Positions 1 to 8,373 of a stretch of DNA of 64,000 nt are shown here, piece by piece. The stretch comes from Rhinopithecimicrobium faecis (GTDB lineage: Bacteria > Bacteroidota > Bacteroidia > Sphingobacteriales > Sphingobacteriaceae), in assembly GCA_017942165.1 (NCBI GenBank), contig JAGKSB010000004.1:124001-188000 (forward strand), read 5' to 3'. Both the position numbers and the translations under genes were made by a program. Below the pieces are notes generated by a model, which had not been told where the DNA came from, made no database searches, and worked only from the letters and a program-made list of their open reading frames with translations. Every line of letters begins with the position of its first letter. Position 1 is the stretch's first letter.

Positions 1-412
1 CAACAATAAAATGCAGGGCTTTCAGACCAACTTACGCTATGAGTTTCAAGGCCACAATCCAAACACCAAATTTTTCATCAATGCGGGATATAATTATTTG
101 CGCCCACAGGTTGCCACCCTGGCCGTACCGTTACAATCCAAGTATGAAATCGAAAGTTTACGTCATCAATTAATAGGTAATATCACCGTACAGCAAGGCA
201 ATTTCTCCCTAACATCTGCTAACCGCTATTCGGAACGTATTTCCCAAAAATCATACTATATTTCCGACTTCCGGCTTGCCTATGAGAAGTCTTCCTATAG
301 ATTTTATATCGATGCACAGAATATATTCGACGTCCGATATATCGAAGCTGCAGCGATACCGATGCCTGGAAGATGGTATACCATGGGGGTAAAAGTACGC
401 CTTGAACGGTAG
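1..412 (+). CDS. TonB-dependent receptor, C-terminal part (5' end outside window)
   Basis: The reading frame is open from the first bases (codons in frame from base 2) and ends at a TAG at 410-412, so this is the last ~137 residues of a longer protein. It shows alternating aromatic/polar beta strands, a late segment reading YIDAQNIFDVRYIEAAAIPMP and the ending GRWYTMGVKVRLER, typical of the last strands of a TonB-dependent outer-membrane receptor beta-barrel (NxFD/RY then PGR motif). The internal ATG at 11 is not a real start. Substrate cannot be told from this fragment. The gene is followed by a strong bidirectional terminator shared with aroB. Confidence 0.8.
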   Translation, partial: NNKMQGFQTNLRYEFQGHNPNTKFFINAGYNYLRPQVATLAVPLQSKYEIESLRHQLIGNITVQQGNFSLTSANRYSERISQKSYYISDFRLAYEKSSYRFYIDAQNIFDVRYIEAAAIPMPGRWYTMGVKVRLER

Positions 413-442
413 TAGCAGTCTCTTTAGATACTAATAATACCA

Positions 443-483
443 AAAAAAATCTCCTGCTCGATCATTCAGCAGGAGATTTTTTT
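443..483. terminator. Bidirectional intrinsic terminator
   Basis: A near-perfect stem of 16 bp (443-458 with 468-483; core ATCTCCTGCT/AGCAGGAGAT) has a 9-nt loop, with a run of A on the left and T on the right. It lies between the convergent TonB receptor and aroB, so it can stop transcription in both directions. Confidence 0.85.
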
Positions 484-504
484 AACAGACACTTTACGAG
501 CGAA

Positions 505-1572
505 TTAGTTTTGAATTAATGTCGCATAGAAGTCTAAGCTCTCTACAATATCCTCTTCAGAAACATAACGATCATAATCACAAGCACCAATACGGCTTAA
601 TAAAGCAAATCCTATTTGATCATTTGCATTCTTTTTATCGTTTTTCATAAGCGCTAAAAATTCAGCATAGTGATTTTCTGAATATCTGTAATCTGGGAAA
701 TTAGCACGGAATACATCGATTATTGCATGCAACTCCTCCAAGGGTAAGCCATTTAATTTATGTGATAAATAGCCTTCACAGATCATCCCTATAGCAATAG
801 CTTCCCCATGTAAAAGTGGGTCTTGGTCATTTGACAGTGAAAATCCTTCTATGGCATGCCCAATGGTATGTCCGTAGTTTAAGATTTTCCGTAAACCTTT
901 TTCAGTAGGATCTTGTGTTATAACAGTATTTTTAATCCCTACAGAATGTTGTACCTGCGAGGTGCCTATCTGTTCAATGGTAAGAGACTTCACTGCATTA
1001 AAATAGGAAGCATCGAAGATTAATCCGTGTTTAATGATTTCTGCGAATCCAGAGATCAGCTGTCTGCGGTCTAGCGTGCTTAAGAAAGCCGAAGAAATAA
1101 ATACGGCCTTAGGTTGAGTGAATGTGCCTATTATATTTTTCACATTTCCCATATCTATGCCTGTCTTTCCGCCCACAGAAGCATCTACCTGCGCCAGTAA
1201 GGTTGTTGGAATATGCACAAAATCTATCCCTCTTTTGAAGGTTGAAGCGGCAAATCCACCCATGTCAGTTACCACACCGCCACCTAAATTAATCAGTAAA
1301 CTTTGTCTATCGGCACCAAAGTCTAACATGGTATGCCATACGCCGATGCAATAGTCAATATTCTTATTCTCCTCTCCAGGATCAACCTCGATAACATCGT
1401 ATTTGGATAATTCTGGTAGTGCAGCTTGAAATACAGGAAGACAGTGGTCATTTGTATTTCTATCTACAAGAACTAAGATTTTGGAATAATTGTTGGCTGC
1501 TATAAAAGACTGCAATGCAGCTAAGGTGTCATCAAAGAACACCTCATAACCTAAACTTTGAATCGCTTGCAT
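505..1572 (-). CDS. aroB: 3-dehydroquinate synthase
   Basis: Second step of the shikimate pathway: converts DAHP to 3-dehydroquinate using NAD and a divalent metal, in the cytoplasm. The protein is about 355 aa, normal for AroB. Visible motifs are NLGGGVVTDMGGFAAS (NAD-binding glycine-rich loop), PTTLLAQVDASVGGKTGI, the metal-ligand segments GFAEIIKHGLIFD and NYGHTIGHAIE, and LLHGEAIAIGM. I chose the ATG at 1572; an in-frame TTG five codons upstream (1587) is possible but less likely. It lies downstream of the small S4 gene on the same strand (63-bp gap). Confidence 0.96.
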   Translation of the reverse strand: MQAIQSLGYEVFFDDTLAALQSFIAANNYSKILVLVDRNTNDHCLPVFQAALPELSKYDVIEVDPGEENKNIDYCIGVWHTMLDFGADRQSLLINLGGGVVTDMGGFAASTFKRGIDFVHIPTTLLAQVDASVGGKTGIDMGNVKNIIGTFTQPKAVFISSAFLSTLDRRQLISGFAEIIKHGLIFDASYFNAVKSLTIEQIGTSQVQHSVGIKNTVITQDPTEKGLRKILNYGHTIGHAIEGFSLSNDQDPLLHGEAIAIGMICEGYLSHKLNGLPLEELHAIIDVFRANFPDYRYSENHYAEFLALMKNDKKNANDQIGFALLSRIGACDYDRYVSEEDIVESLDFYATLIQN

Positions 1573-1594
1573 AGTTGTGTTGGGCAATAATATT

Positions 1595-1625
1595 AAAATG
1601 ATGCGTGATAAAAATGATGCGTGAA
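1595..1625. repeat. 16-bp tandem duplication upstream of aroB
   Basis: AAAATGATGCGTGA occurs at 1595-1608 and again at 1611-1624, period 16 bp, in the gap between the S4 gene and aroB. No function is evident; it would lie in the aroB leader. Confidence 0.8.
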
Positions 1626-1635
1626 TATAGCTAAA

Positions 1636-1842
1636 TTAAACGAGTTTTATTTGCTGACCATCGAATTCCACTACATCTCCGGGTTTTAATTTTAACCGTT
1701 TACGGTAGTCTACAGCACCATTGTATTTTACTAATCCTTCTGCGACAACCCATTGCGCCATTGCCCCGTGTTCAACAAGATTCATCGCTTTTAAGAGTTG
1801 AATTAACTGAATATAGTCTCCTTCTATTTTAAATGTATTCAT
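1636..1842 (-). CDS. S4-domain RNA-binding protein (YaaA/YbcJ type)
   Basis: A 68-aa protein made of a single S4 fold. It has the pattern IQLIQLLKAMNLVEHGAMAQ, then VAEGLVKYNGAVDYRKRLKL and KPGDVVEFDGQQI, matching the small YbcJ/RlbA-like S4 proteins that bind structured RNA. The gene is probably the first in a unit with aroB. A good -7 element lies only four bases upstream of the ATG. The exact RNA target is unknown. Confidence 0.85.
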   Translation of the reverse strand: MNTFKIEGDYIQLIQLLKAMNLVEHGAMAQWVVAEGLVKYNGAVDYRKRLKLKPGDVVEFDGQQIKLV

Positions 1843-1846
1843 CTTA

Positions 1847-1854
1847 CAAAAATA
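1847..1854 (-). promoter_or_regulatory. Bacteroidota -7 element for the S4/aroB unit
   Basis: The minus strand reads TATTTTTG, a perfect TAnnTTTG match, ending four bases before the ATG of the S4 gene. Initiation at the usual distance would give a leaderless or almost leaderless transcript. No clear -33 TTG was identified. Confidence 0.5.
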
Positions 1855-1950
1855 GATTAATATTTGTTTATAGAATACGATTTTTGTATTATTTGTTGCG
1901 CGCAGATAATTATTAGTTTTACCTCGACAACTATTATAATGGAATAATAT

Positions 1951-3129
1951 ATGATTTCCCCAAAAATATCATTTGACAATACTGAAATAGCCTTTAAAGG
2001 AAAAAGTAGTAAGGATCTAGAACGTGCTTATTGGTTATTTAAGATAATTTCAAGTAATTTCTTAACGAACGTAGGCCCTCCAATCACAAACTTTGCCCTT
2101 AATGTAGGTCTTCCAATCACTGGATTAATTAAAGCGACCATATTTAAGCAGTTTTGTGGTGGCGAAACTATTGCTGGCTGTACCCCTGCAATTCAACAAT
2201 TAGGCAAGTCTGCGGTAGGCACCATTTTGGACTACTCTGTAGAAGGTGAAGACACGGAGGAAGTATTTGACGCTACCTTTCAAGAAGTATTACGGACTGT
2301 TGAGGCGGCGAAAAATAACCCATATATTCCTTTTTCAGTTTTCAAGCCTACTGGTTTAGGGAAATTTGAACTTTTTGAGAAAGTCAATGCTAAAGAGCCT
2401 TTAACGGATGCTGAACAGGCCGCTTACCAACGCATGCTAGATCGCACAGATCGCATCTGTCGTGCTTGTTATGAGGCGGGTGTTAAAGTGTTAGTTGATG
2501 CTGAACACTCCTGGATTCAAGATGCTATCGATGATATCGCACGCGATATGATGCAACGTTATAACTTAAAACAACCAATAGTTTATAACACATACCAGCT
2601 GTATAGACACGATAAGTTAGCTTCCTTAAAAGCTGATTTCGCCTATGCGCAAGAAGTGGGATTTTTCTTGGGAGCAAAAATTGTCCGTGGTGCATATATG
2701 GAAATTGAACGTGCTCGTGCCCTTGAAAAGGGTTATAAATCACCTATTCAACCCACAAAGGAAGCTACAGACGCTGACTATAATGAAGCTATAAAATTCT
2801 GTGTAACGCATATCGACCATATAGGCTTTATGGCAGGAACACATAATGAAGCGAGTTCCAAATTGGTGATCGATGAGATGGTAAAAGCTGGCGTGGAAGC
2901 AAATAATGACCATGTATACTTCGCACAGCTGTTAGGCATGTCTGACAACCTTAGTTTTAATTTAGGTGAAGCAGGATTTAATGTAGCCAAATACATGCCT
3001 TATGGACCTGTGAAAGCTGTGATGCCCTACCTATTCCGCCGTGCACAGGAAAATACTTCCGTTGCTGGGCAGACAGGACGTGAGCTATCCTTAATTATTA
3101 AAGAGAAAAATCGCAGAAAAAACAGCTAA
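1951..3129 (+). CDS. Proline dehydrogenase (monofunctional)
   Basis: Oxidises L-proline to pyrroline-5-carboxylate with FAD, feeding electrons to quinone; first step of proline catabolism. The protein is 392 aa, the length of stand-alone Bacteroidota ProDH, with no P5C dehydrogenase domain. The diagnostic substrate-binding motif RRAQENTSV (RRxxExxS) is present near the C terminus, and KIVRGAYMEIERARAL and YGPVKAVMPYLFRRA match the TIM-barrel core. It stands alone between the divergent S4 gene and the HAD gene and is followed by a terminator-like hairpin. Confidence 0.95.
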   Translation: MISPKISFDNTEIAFKGKSSKDLERAYWLFKIISSNFLTNVGPPITNFALNVGLPITGLIKATIFKQFCGGETIAGCTPAIQQLGKSAVGTILDYSVEGEDTEEVFDATFQEVLRTVEAAKNNPYIPFSVFKPTGLGKFELFEKVNAKEPLTDAEQAAYQRMLDRTDRICRACYEAGVKVLVDAEHSWIQDAIDDIARDMMQRYNLKQPIVYNTYQLYRHDKLASLKADFAYAQEVGFFLGAKIVRGAYMEIERARALEKGYKSPIQPTKEATDADYNEAIKFCVTHIDHIGFMAGTHNEASSKLVIDEMVKAGVEANNDHVYFAQLLGMSDNLSFNLGEAGFNVAKYMPYGPVKAVMPYLFRRAQENTSVAGQTGRELSLIIKEKNRRKNS

Positions 3130-3164
3130 TTTTTCTTAAAAAATATAATATTACTATTTCTATC

Positions 3165-3193
3165 TAAAGCAAACCTCCAAAGGGTTTGCTTTA
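3165..3193 (+). terminator. Probable terminator after proline dehydrogenase
   Basis: An 11-bp stem, TAAAGCAAACC/GGTTTGCTTTA (3165-3175 with 3183-3193), with a short loop is followed by a T-rich stretch. It lies 36 bp after the stop codon. Confidence 0.65.
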
Positions 3194-3237
3194 TTTATTA
3201 TCTTTACGCGACCTTTAAAAGCGCTAGGAAAAGAGCC

Positions 3238-3849
3238 ATGACAAACGAATCAAAAGAAAAATTAGAAAAATTACAGGCTATATCTGCCCCATATGAGGCT
3301 TTATTGTATGATGTCGACGGCACATTAGCAGATAATATCGGCGCACATAAGCTCGCTTATATCGAGACTGCTGCTGAATATGGTATCGACTTAGATCCCG
3401 ATATCATTGATGAGACAGCGGGATGGCCTACCGTAGCTGTGGCGTTAGAATTGCAGAAGCGCTATCAGGTAACTTTTGATGAAGTCGTATTTTCGAAACG
3501 TAAGTCAGCCATATTTATAGAAAAATATATTCAGAATACCCAAGCTATAACATACGTTGTCGATCACTTAAAAGCTAATCAAGGAGTTAAACGAATCGGT
3601 ATTGTTTCCGGAGGCTCACGTTCCACCCTACAAATCACCCTTCAAGTAGTAGATGTTGCTGGAAGATATGAAACGTTAGTTTGCGCTGGCGACACGGAAA
3701 AAGGAAAACCTTCCCCACAGCCCTTCCTCTTAGCGGCACAACACTTAGGTGTAGACCCCAAGAATTGCTTAGTCTTTGAAGATGGTGACCCTGGTGTTCA
3801 AGGAGCAATAGCTGCAGGAATGGGATGGGTACGTATCGATCAGCTCTAA
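3238..3849 (+). CDS. HAD-superfamily phosphatase (beta-phosphoglucomutase/phosphatase-like)
   Basis: A 203-aa HAD hydrolase with all motifs: YDVDGTLAD (nucleophile D25 and acid D27), the motif II region VSGGSR, the lysine of motif III in EKGKPSPQPF and the acidic pair in VFEDGDPGVQGA. A helical cap sits between motifs I and II (subfamily IA). It probably dephosphorylates, or mutates the phosphate position of, a small phosphorylated metabolite; the substrate cannot be read from sequence. It is convergent with and 4 bp away from the following minus-strand gene. Confidence 0.88.
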   Translation: MTNESKEKLEKLQAISAPYEALLYDVDGTLADNIGAHKLAYIETAAEYGIDLDPDIIDETAGWPTVAVALELQKRYQVTFDEVVFSKRKSAIFIEKYIQNTQAITYVVDHLKANQGVKRIGIVSGGSRSTLQITLQVVDVAGRYETLVCAGDTEKGKPSPQPFLLAAQHLGVDPKNCLVFEDGDPGVQGAIAAGMGWVRIDQL

Positions 3850-3853
3850 CCTA

Positions 3854-5143
3854 TTAAAAAGAGGTGCTTAAGCGAATTCCTCCATTGCTATAGTTGATGG
3901 TGGAGTTCTTTAAAGAGCCTATAGGTAACTTCACATAGGGCTCCACAGCAATAGATACTTTCTTGCCTAGGGGAATTTTCTGGCCTATAGAAAAGTTCGC
4001 AAAGCCACTAAATCCTTGGGTATCTTCCAAATTATCATTTGTACGTTCCGAGGTACGCGCTTGGAGCAGCTCCCTCGGTTCAATCCTGTTGTTTGCGGCA
4101 GAACCAACAAAAGTCTCTGTACCAACACTATTAAGGTAGGTATTCGTACGATTTTGAGAAATAATATTAGCGTAAGAAACGCCTAAAGAAGCATATAGAC
4201 CACGTGAGATTTTATACTGAATATCTAAGGGAATATCCACTGTGACAAGTGCTGAAGATACCTCATTCAACTTACGCGAGCTAGTCTTCACAGCAATTGG
4301 ATAGACATCGTGTACCACCATCTCTTGCGTCACAGAAGCTGGCTGCATCTCCATAGCCATCTGCCCAGCAACTTTCCCGCCATAATTCTGCAGGGAAACA
4401 CCAGAGCGTAGGGCTACTCTATCCGTTAGTTTAAACGATACCGAAAGTCCTCCCCCCATAGTGACTTGACTATTCGTTTGCCCGGGAGCGACAAATGCAC
4501 CGACTTCCCACTTGTTACGCGTAGCTGTAGCCGCCGTAAGATTAAGCTCTTCCCCCTGCAACCTAGCCGCATACTCTCTAAAATTATTCGTTCTAGCATG
4601 CTTTTGTGATTCTTCTGGCGAATAGGTAGGTAAACTATTTTCCAGCGAAATAGCCATCACTTCATCTTCATACATAGGTAGCTTTCCTAGAGGTTTATCC
4701 TCCAATTGCGCAAGTAAATCTTCCTGCTGGAAAATAGCTGAAGAAGGGCTTATAGTTGCCTTCACAGGGGCTATTGCAGCAGCTAATAGGTTATTATACG
4801 TCAACGATGAGGACAGGCTATCTAGCGAAGATGGGTCCATACGCTCTAAAGCAAGGGGCTTAACAGCAGTTGAAGGAAGTGACTTCGTGCGGCTTAAGAC
4901 GGGCGACTTTCCAGGGTCTATAGAAGGCGGCATCACGAGTAAATAGCTCGCTACAGCAACAAATACCGCTGCAGCAGCGGCAGACCAATACTTCCAATTA
5001 CCCACTCTACGGGTGGGTAAACTCTTATTTTTTCGGGCAAATTCCTCCCAGGCGCCCGCTTTATAGGGTGCTTCATAAGCTTTTATCTTGTCGACAAAAT
5101 CAGCAATAAAATCCTCTTTATGTTCCTCTCCCATCTTACTCAT
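3854..5143 (-). CDS. Membrane-anchored protein with outer-membrane beta-barrel-like C terminus, partner of ECF sigma factor
   Basis: A 429-aa protein in three parts: an acidic and charged ~48-aa N terminus (likely cytoplasmic), one transmembrane helix at about residues 50-71, then a long low-complexity Ser/Thr/Pro linker. From about residue 210 there are beta strands of the PorT/OMP beta-barrel type (GGGLSVSFKLTDRVALRSG, QYKISRGLYASLGVSYA) with a terminal Phe. There is no cleavable signal peptide. The start overlaps the 3' end of the ECF sigma gene by 8 bp, the usual place of an anti-sigma factor, and the N-terminal segment plus one helix resembles one in layout. Anti-sigma activity is inference. 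Confidence 0.6.
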   Translation of the reverse strand: MSKMGEEHKEDFIADFVDKIKAYEAPYKAGAWEEFARKNKSLPTRRVGNWKYWSAAAAAVFVAVASYLLVMPPSIDPGKSPVLSRTKSLPSTAVKPLALERMDPSSLDSLSSSLTYNNLLAAAIAPVKATISPSSAIFQQEDLLAQLEDKPLGKLPMYEDEVMAISLENSLPTYSPEESQKHARTNNFREYAARLQGEELNLTAATATRNKWEVGAFVAPGQTNSQVTMGGGLSVSFKLTDRVALRSGVSLQNYGGKVAGQMAMEMQPASVTQEMVVHDVYPIAVKTSSRKLNEVSSALVTVDIPLDIQYKISRGLYASLGVSYANIISQNRTNTYLNSVGTETFVGSAANNRIEPRELLQARTSERTNDNLEDTQGFSGFANFSIGQKIPLGKKVSIAVEPYVKLPIGSLKNSTINYSNGGIRLSTSF

Positions 5144-5750
5144 GATTACTGTTGTTGTATGTTAGCTGACTTGACTCGTATAACTTTCTTAATTTCTGCT
5201 TCGCACGTGTTAAATAGGTGCGTGATGTGCTGTCCGGAATATTGAGCATGCTTCCTATCTCTTCATGGGAATATCCTTCTATTTCGAACAAATTGAAGAT
5301 GCTACGCTGTATATCAGGCAACTCAAAAAGCAATTTATAAATATCTTCGACTTCTAACGTTTGATTACTTGCTACTAATGGGCTGATGCTATCTAACTCA
5401 TTAATAGCATCTAAAGATTCCATGGTTTTCTTGGCACGCAGAAAGTCAATGGAAATATTTACGGCAATCCTCGCTATCCAAGCTCGAAAGGACTTATCTA
5501 GTCGCTCTTCTTCTATTTGATAATTAAAATTGTGGAAATTTTTAAAAACACGTATAAAAGACTCATTTGTCAACTCTTCGGCATCATACTCATTCTTTAC
5601 ATAACGTAAGGTAATAGCCATGATATAGCCATAATATTTTTTGTAGAGAAAAGATTTACTACGTTCAGAATTCTTTAGGGCACATTCACGCAAGGCTTCG
5701 ACTAATGTCAATGCCTTAGATTTATTAAAATATGTGTTTATGATTCCCAC
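5136..5750 (-). CDS. ECF-type RNA polymerase sigma factor
   Basis: A 204-aa sigma-70 family ECF factor. Region 2 is seen in YVKNEYDAEELTNESFIRVF (with the DAEELT motif) and region 4 in IEGYSHEEIGSMLNIPDST followed by SRTYLTRAKQKLRKLYE. The best start in this frame is a GTG at 5750; no upstream ATG is apparent and the next in-frame ATG would cut into region 2. The downstream gene overlaps by 8 bp, so the two are translationally coupled. It probably drives an envelope-related regulon, perhaps its own operon. Confidence 0.92.
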   Translation of the reverse strand: MGIINTYFNKSKALTLVEALRECALKNSERSKSFLYKKYYGYIMAITLRYVKNEYDAEELTNESFIRVFKNFHNFNYQIEEERLDKSFRAWIARIAVNISIDFLRAKKTMESLDAINELDSISPLVASNQTLEVEDIYKLLFELPDIQRSIFNLFEIEGYSHEEIGSMLNIPDSTSRTYLTRAKQKLRKLYESSQLTYNNSNHE

Positions 5751-5880
5751 AGAATGCTTACCTATTATATCCGTTTTCCCAAAATACTATTAATAAAACA
5801 AATAATAAACTAAGCTTTAGATGTTTTTTCATACTTCCGTTTAATTACACATATAACGCGGTGCAAAGGACATCCGCTAC

Positions 5881-5908
5881 AGGGGAATATATTTTTTTTT
5901 ATTCCCCT
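5881..5908. other. Hairpin with T-rich loop upstream of lysS
   Basis: AGGGGAATA (5881-5889) pairs perfectly with TATTCCCCT (5900-5908) around a 10-nt loop that is almost all T. It lies just upstream of the lysS -7 element, in the sigma/lysS divergent region. It could be an operator or a structural relic; no T-tract makes it a typical terminator. Confidence 0.45.
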
Positions 5909-5937
5909 TTTGGTTCGCTAAAAAGGCTAAAAAATGC

Positions 5938-5945
5938 TATTTTTG
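5938..5945 (+). promoter_or_regulatory. -7 element of lysS
   Basis: TATTTTTG, an exact TAnnTTTG match, 24 bp before the lysS ATG. Confidence 0.6.
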
Positions 5946-5969
5946 TTTGGAAAATTTTAAAAAGAGAAA

Positions 5970-7688
5970 ATGAGCACTGTATTATCGGAACAGGAAATAC
6001 AAAGACGTCAAGCCCTAACGGCCTTAATGGACTTAGGTATCGACCCTTACCCTGCTGAAGAATATCATATTAATGCGACATCCGCAGATATATTAGAAAA
6101 CTACGAAAACAATCAAGAGAACTATAAGCAAATTCAATTAGCGGGACGTATTATGTCACGCCGTGTGATGGGAAATGCTTCTTTTATTGAACTTCAAGAT
6201 GCATCAGGCCGTGTGCAAGCTTACTTTAAGCGTGATGACGTATGCCCTGGTGAGGATAAGACGTTATATAACACAGTATTTAAGAAGTTACTAGATATCG
6301 GTGATATTATTGGTGTTTCGGGTTATGTGTTTACCACACAAACAGGATCTATTTGTATCCATGTTGAAAAGTTTACAATTCTAGCGAAGTCATTACGCCC
6401 TCTACCTGTAGTAAAATCAGCAGATGGAAAGACGTTCGACGCTGTTACAGACCCTGAGTTTCGTTACAGACAACGCTATGTTGATTTAGTCGTTAACCCG
6501 GATGTAAAAGAAACTTTTGTCAAAGTTTCAAAAGTGAAGACATCAATCCGTGACTTCCTAAATGAGCAAGGTGCTTTAGAAGTTGACACGCCGGTATTAC
6601 AGTCTATTCCTGGAGGAGCTGCAGCTCGCCCATTTATGACGCATCACAATGCCTTAGATATTCCTTTATATTTACGTATTGCAAATGAATTATACTTAAA
6701 ACGCCTTATTGTTGGTGGTTTTGACTGGGTATATGAATTTTCTCGCAACTTCCGTAACGAAGGTATGGACCGTACACACAATCCAGAATTTACAGTACTT
6801 GAATTCTATGTAGCCTACAAAGACTATATCTGGATGATGGAGACTACGGAAAAATTATTGGAAAGAGTTGCCCTAGAGACAAACGGTAAAACGTTGTTGA
6901 AAGTTGGCGACAATGAGATTAACTTCCAAGCACCCTACAAACGCATCTCCATTTATGACTCCATCAAAGAATACACAGGATTTGATGTTACAGGAATGGA
7001 TGAAAATGGTTTACGTGAGGTATGTAAGCAATTAGGTATCCCTACCAATGAATCCATGGGTAAAGGAAAATTAATTGATGAGATCTTTGGAGAGAAATGT
7101 GAAGGAAATTATATCCAACCGACATTTATCACAGACTATCCAAAAGAAATGTCCCCACTGACGAAAAAACATAGAAATAAAGCGGGCTTAGTGGAGCGTT
7201 TTGAGTTAATGATTAATGGTAAAGAAGTTGCCAATGCCTATTCAGAATTAAATGATCCAATCGATCAATTAGAGCGTTTTGAAGAGCAATTATCATTGAT
7301 GGAACGTGGTGATGATGAAGCGATGTTTATCGACTATGATTTCGTGCGCTCCCTAGAATATGGTATGCCGCCTACAGCAGGTATTGGTATTGGTATTGAT
7401 CGCTTAGCGATGTTGATGACAAACCAAGCGTCGATTCAAGATGTTCTTTTCTTCCCACAAATGAGACCGGAGAAAGTAGCGAAAGTGTCGACAACGGAAG
7501 ATTATACAGCCTTAGGTATTCCTGCAGAATGGGTGCCTGTATTACAAAAAATGGGCTTGACCACTATCGCGCTCTTTAAAGAAGCAAATCCAAATAAAGT
7601 ATTTAATGACTTAGGTGGCATGCGTAAGAAAATGAAATTAGACTTAACGATGCCTTCAAAAGATGAGGTATTAGCCTGGTTTAACTAA
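5970..7688 (+). CDS. lysS: Lysyl-tRNA synthetase, class II
   Basis: Charges tRNA-Lys with lysine. The 572-aa protein has the OB-fold anticodon domain at the N terminus (about residues 55-160, with AGRIMSRRVMGNASFIELQD). The class II catalytic core follows: motif 2 in RIANELYLKRLIVGGFDWVY/FRNEGMDRTHNPEFT, motif 3 in PPTAGIGIGIDRLAML. It is about 70 aa longer than the ~505-aa E. coli enzyme; the extra C-terminal segment (after residue ~500, ALGIPAEWVPVLQKMG...) looks helix-hairpin-helix-like, and from memory such an extension is common in Bacteroidota. It has its own promoter and terminator. Confidence 0.97.
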   Translation: MSTVLSEQEIQRRQALTALMDLGIDPYPAEEYHINATSADILENYENNQENYKQIQLAGRIMSRRVMGNASFIELQDASGRVQAYFKRDDVCPGEDKTLYNTVFKKLLDIGDIIGVSGYVFTTQTGSICIHVEKFTILAKSLRPLPVVKSADGKTFDAVTDPEFRYRQRYVDLVVNPDVKETFVKVSKVKTSIRDFLNEQGALEVDTPVLQSIPGGAAARPFMTHHNALDIPLYLRIANELYLKRLIVGGFDWVYEFSRNFRNEGMDRTHNPEFTVLEFYVAYKDYIWMMETTEKLLERVALETNGKTLLKVGDNEINFQAPYKRISIYDSIKEYTGFDVTGMDENGLREVCKQLGIPTNESMGKGKLIDEIFGEKCEGNYIQPTFITDYPKEMSPLTKKHRNKAGLVERFELMINGKEVANAYSELNDPIDQLERFEEQLSLMERGDDEAMFIDYDFVRSLEYGMPPTAGIGIGIDRLAMLMTNQASIQDVLFFPQMRPEKVAKVSTTEDYTALGIPAEWVPVLQKMGLTTIALFKEANPNKVFNDLGGMRKKMKLDLTMPSKDEVLAWFN

Positions 7689-7725
7689 TCCACGCCTCCT
7701 TTTAATACGAGAATAACGCTATAGA

Positions 7726-7760
7726 CAAAAACGCTACCCTGATAAAGAGTAGCGTTTTTG
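7726..7760. terminator. Intrinsic terminator after lysS
   Basis: A 12-bp perfect stem, CAAAAACGCTAC/GTAGCGTTTTTG, has an 11-nt loop and a T-rich right arm. It could also act on the apt side. Confidence 0.85.
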
Positions 7761-7781
7761 TTATTTCTAAGCGTTGTTGTT

Positions 7782-7803
7782 TAGTTTACATGTAGTTTAC
7801 ATG
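7782..7803. repeat. 11-bp tandem duplication
   Basis: TAGTTTACATG occurs twice head to tail (7782-7792, 7793-7803) in the lysS/apt convergent gap, next to a small hairpin GCACGA-TACT-TCGTGC (7804-7819) that may end the apt transcript. Confidence 0.75.
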
Positions 7804-7834
7804 GCACGATACTTCGTGCTGTATCGATGGTTTT

Positions 7835-8365
7835 CTATTTGTAGTGTACAAGTGAAACGATCTGATCTGAAAATCTTGTAAGACGGCCTTCACTTTGTAA
7901 GAAATCTAAGCTGATGACAAATGAGTATCCTGCTACCACACCGCCCAATTTTTCCACCAACTTGGAAGCAGCCACGACAGTCCCTCCTGTAGCAAGTAAG
8001 TCATCGTGAATAAGTACCTTCGTTCCTGCAGCAAAAGCATCTTCATGTACCTCAATAGTTGCCTGCCCATACTCGAGTGCATAGGATTCTGAAATAGTCT
8101 TAAAAGGCAACTTTCCTTGTTTTCGAATCGGTATAAAGGGTAAGCCCATTCTATTTGCTAACATTAAACCAAATAAGAATCCACGACTTTCTACACCAGC
8201 AATGGCATCTATATCCATCCCCTTTAAACGGGTGGCAAATTCTTCTACAACAGCCGTACAAAGGGCTGCATCTTTTAATATAGGCGTGATATCCTTAAAT
8301 ACAATTCCAGGCTTTGGGAAATCTTGAATATCCCGGATTACCTCTTTCAGTGTTTGTTCTAACAT
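7835..8365 (-). CDS. apt: Adenine phosphoribosyltransferase
   Basis: Purine salvage: adenine + PRPP gives AMP + PPi. The 176-aa length is normal. It has the N-terminal IRDIQDFPKPGIVFKDITPI segment, the AGVESRGFLFG loop and the PRPP-binding motif VLIHDDLLATGGT. It is the last gene of a minus-strand run and sits 8 bp after the helix-hairpin-helix gene. Confidence 0.96.
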   Translation of the reverse strand: MLEQTLKEVIRDIQDFPKPGIVFKDITPILKDAALCTAVVEEFATRLKGMDIDAIAGVESRGFLFGLMLANRMGLPFIPIRKQGKLPFKTISESYALEYGQATIEVHEDAFAAGTKVLIHDDLLATGGTVVAASKLVEKLGGVVAGYSFVISLDFLQSEGRLTRFSDQIVSLVHYK

Positions 8366-8373
8366 AGCTTTTC

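Noticed and set aside
11..412. Start of the first gene at the ATG at 11
   Set aside because: The frame is open to the window edge and the protein begins inside a TonB receptor barrel, so the gene is truncated by the window.
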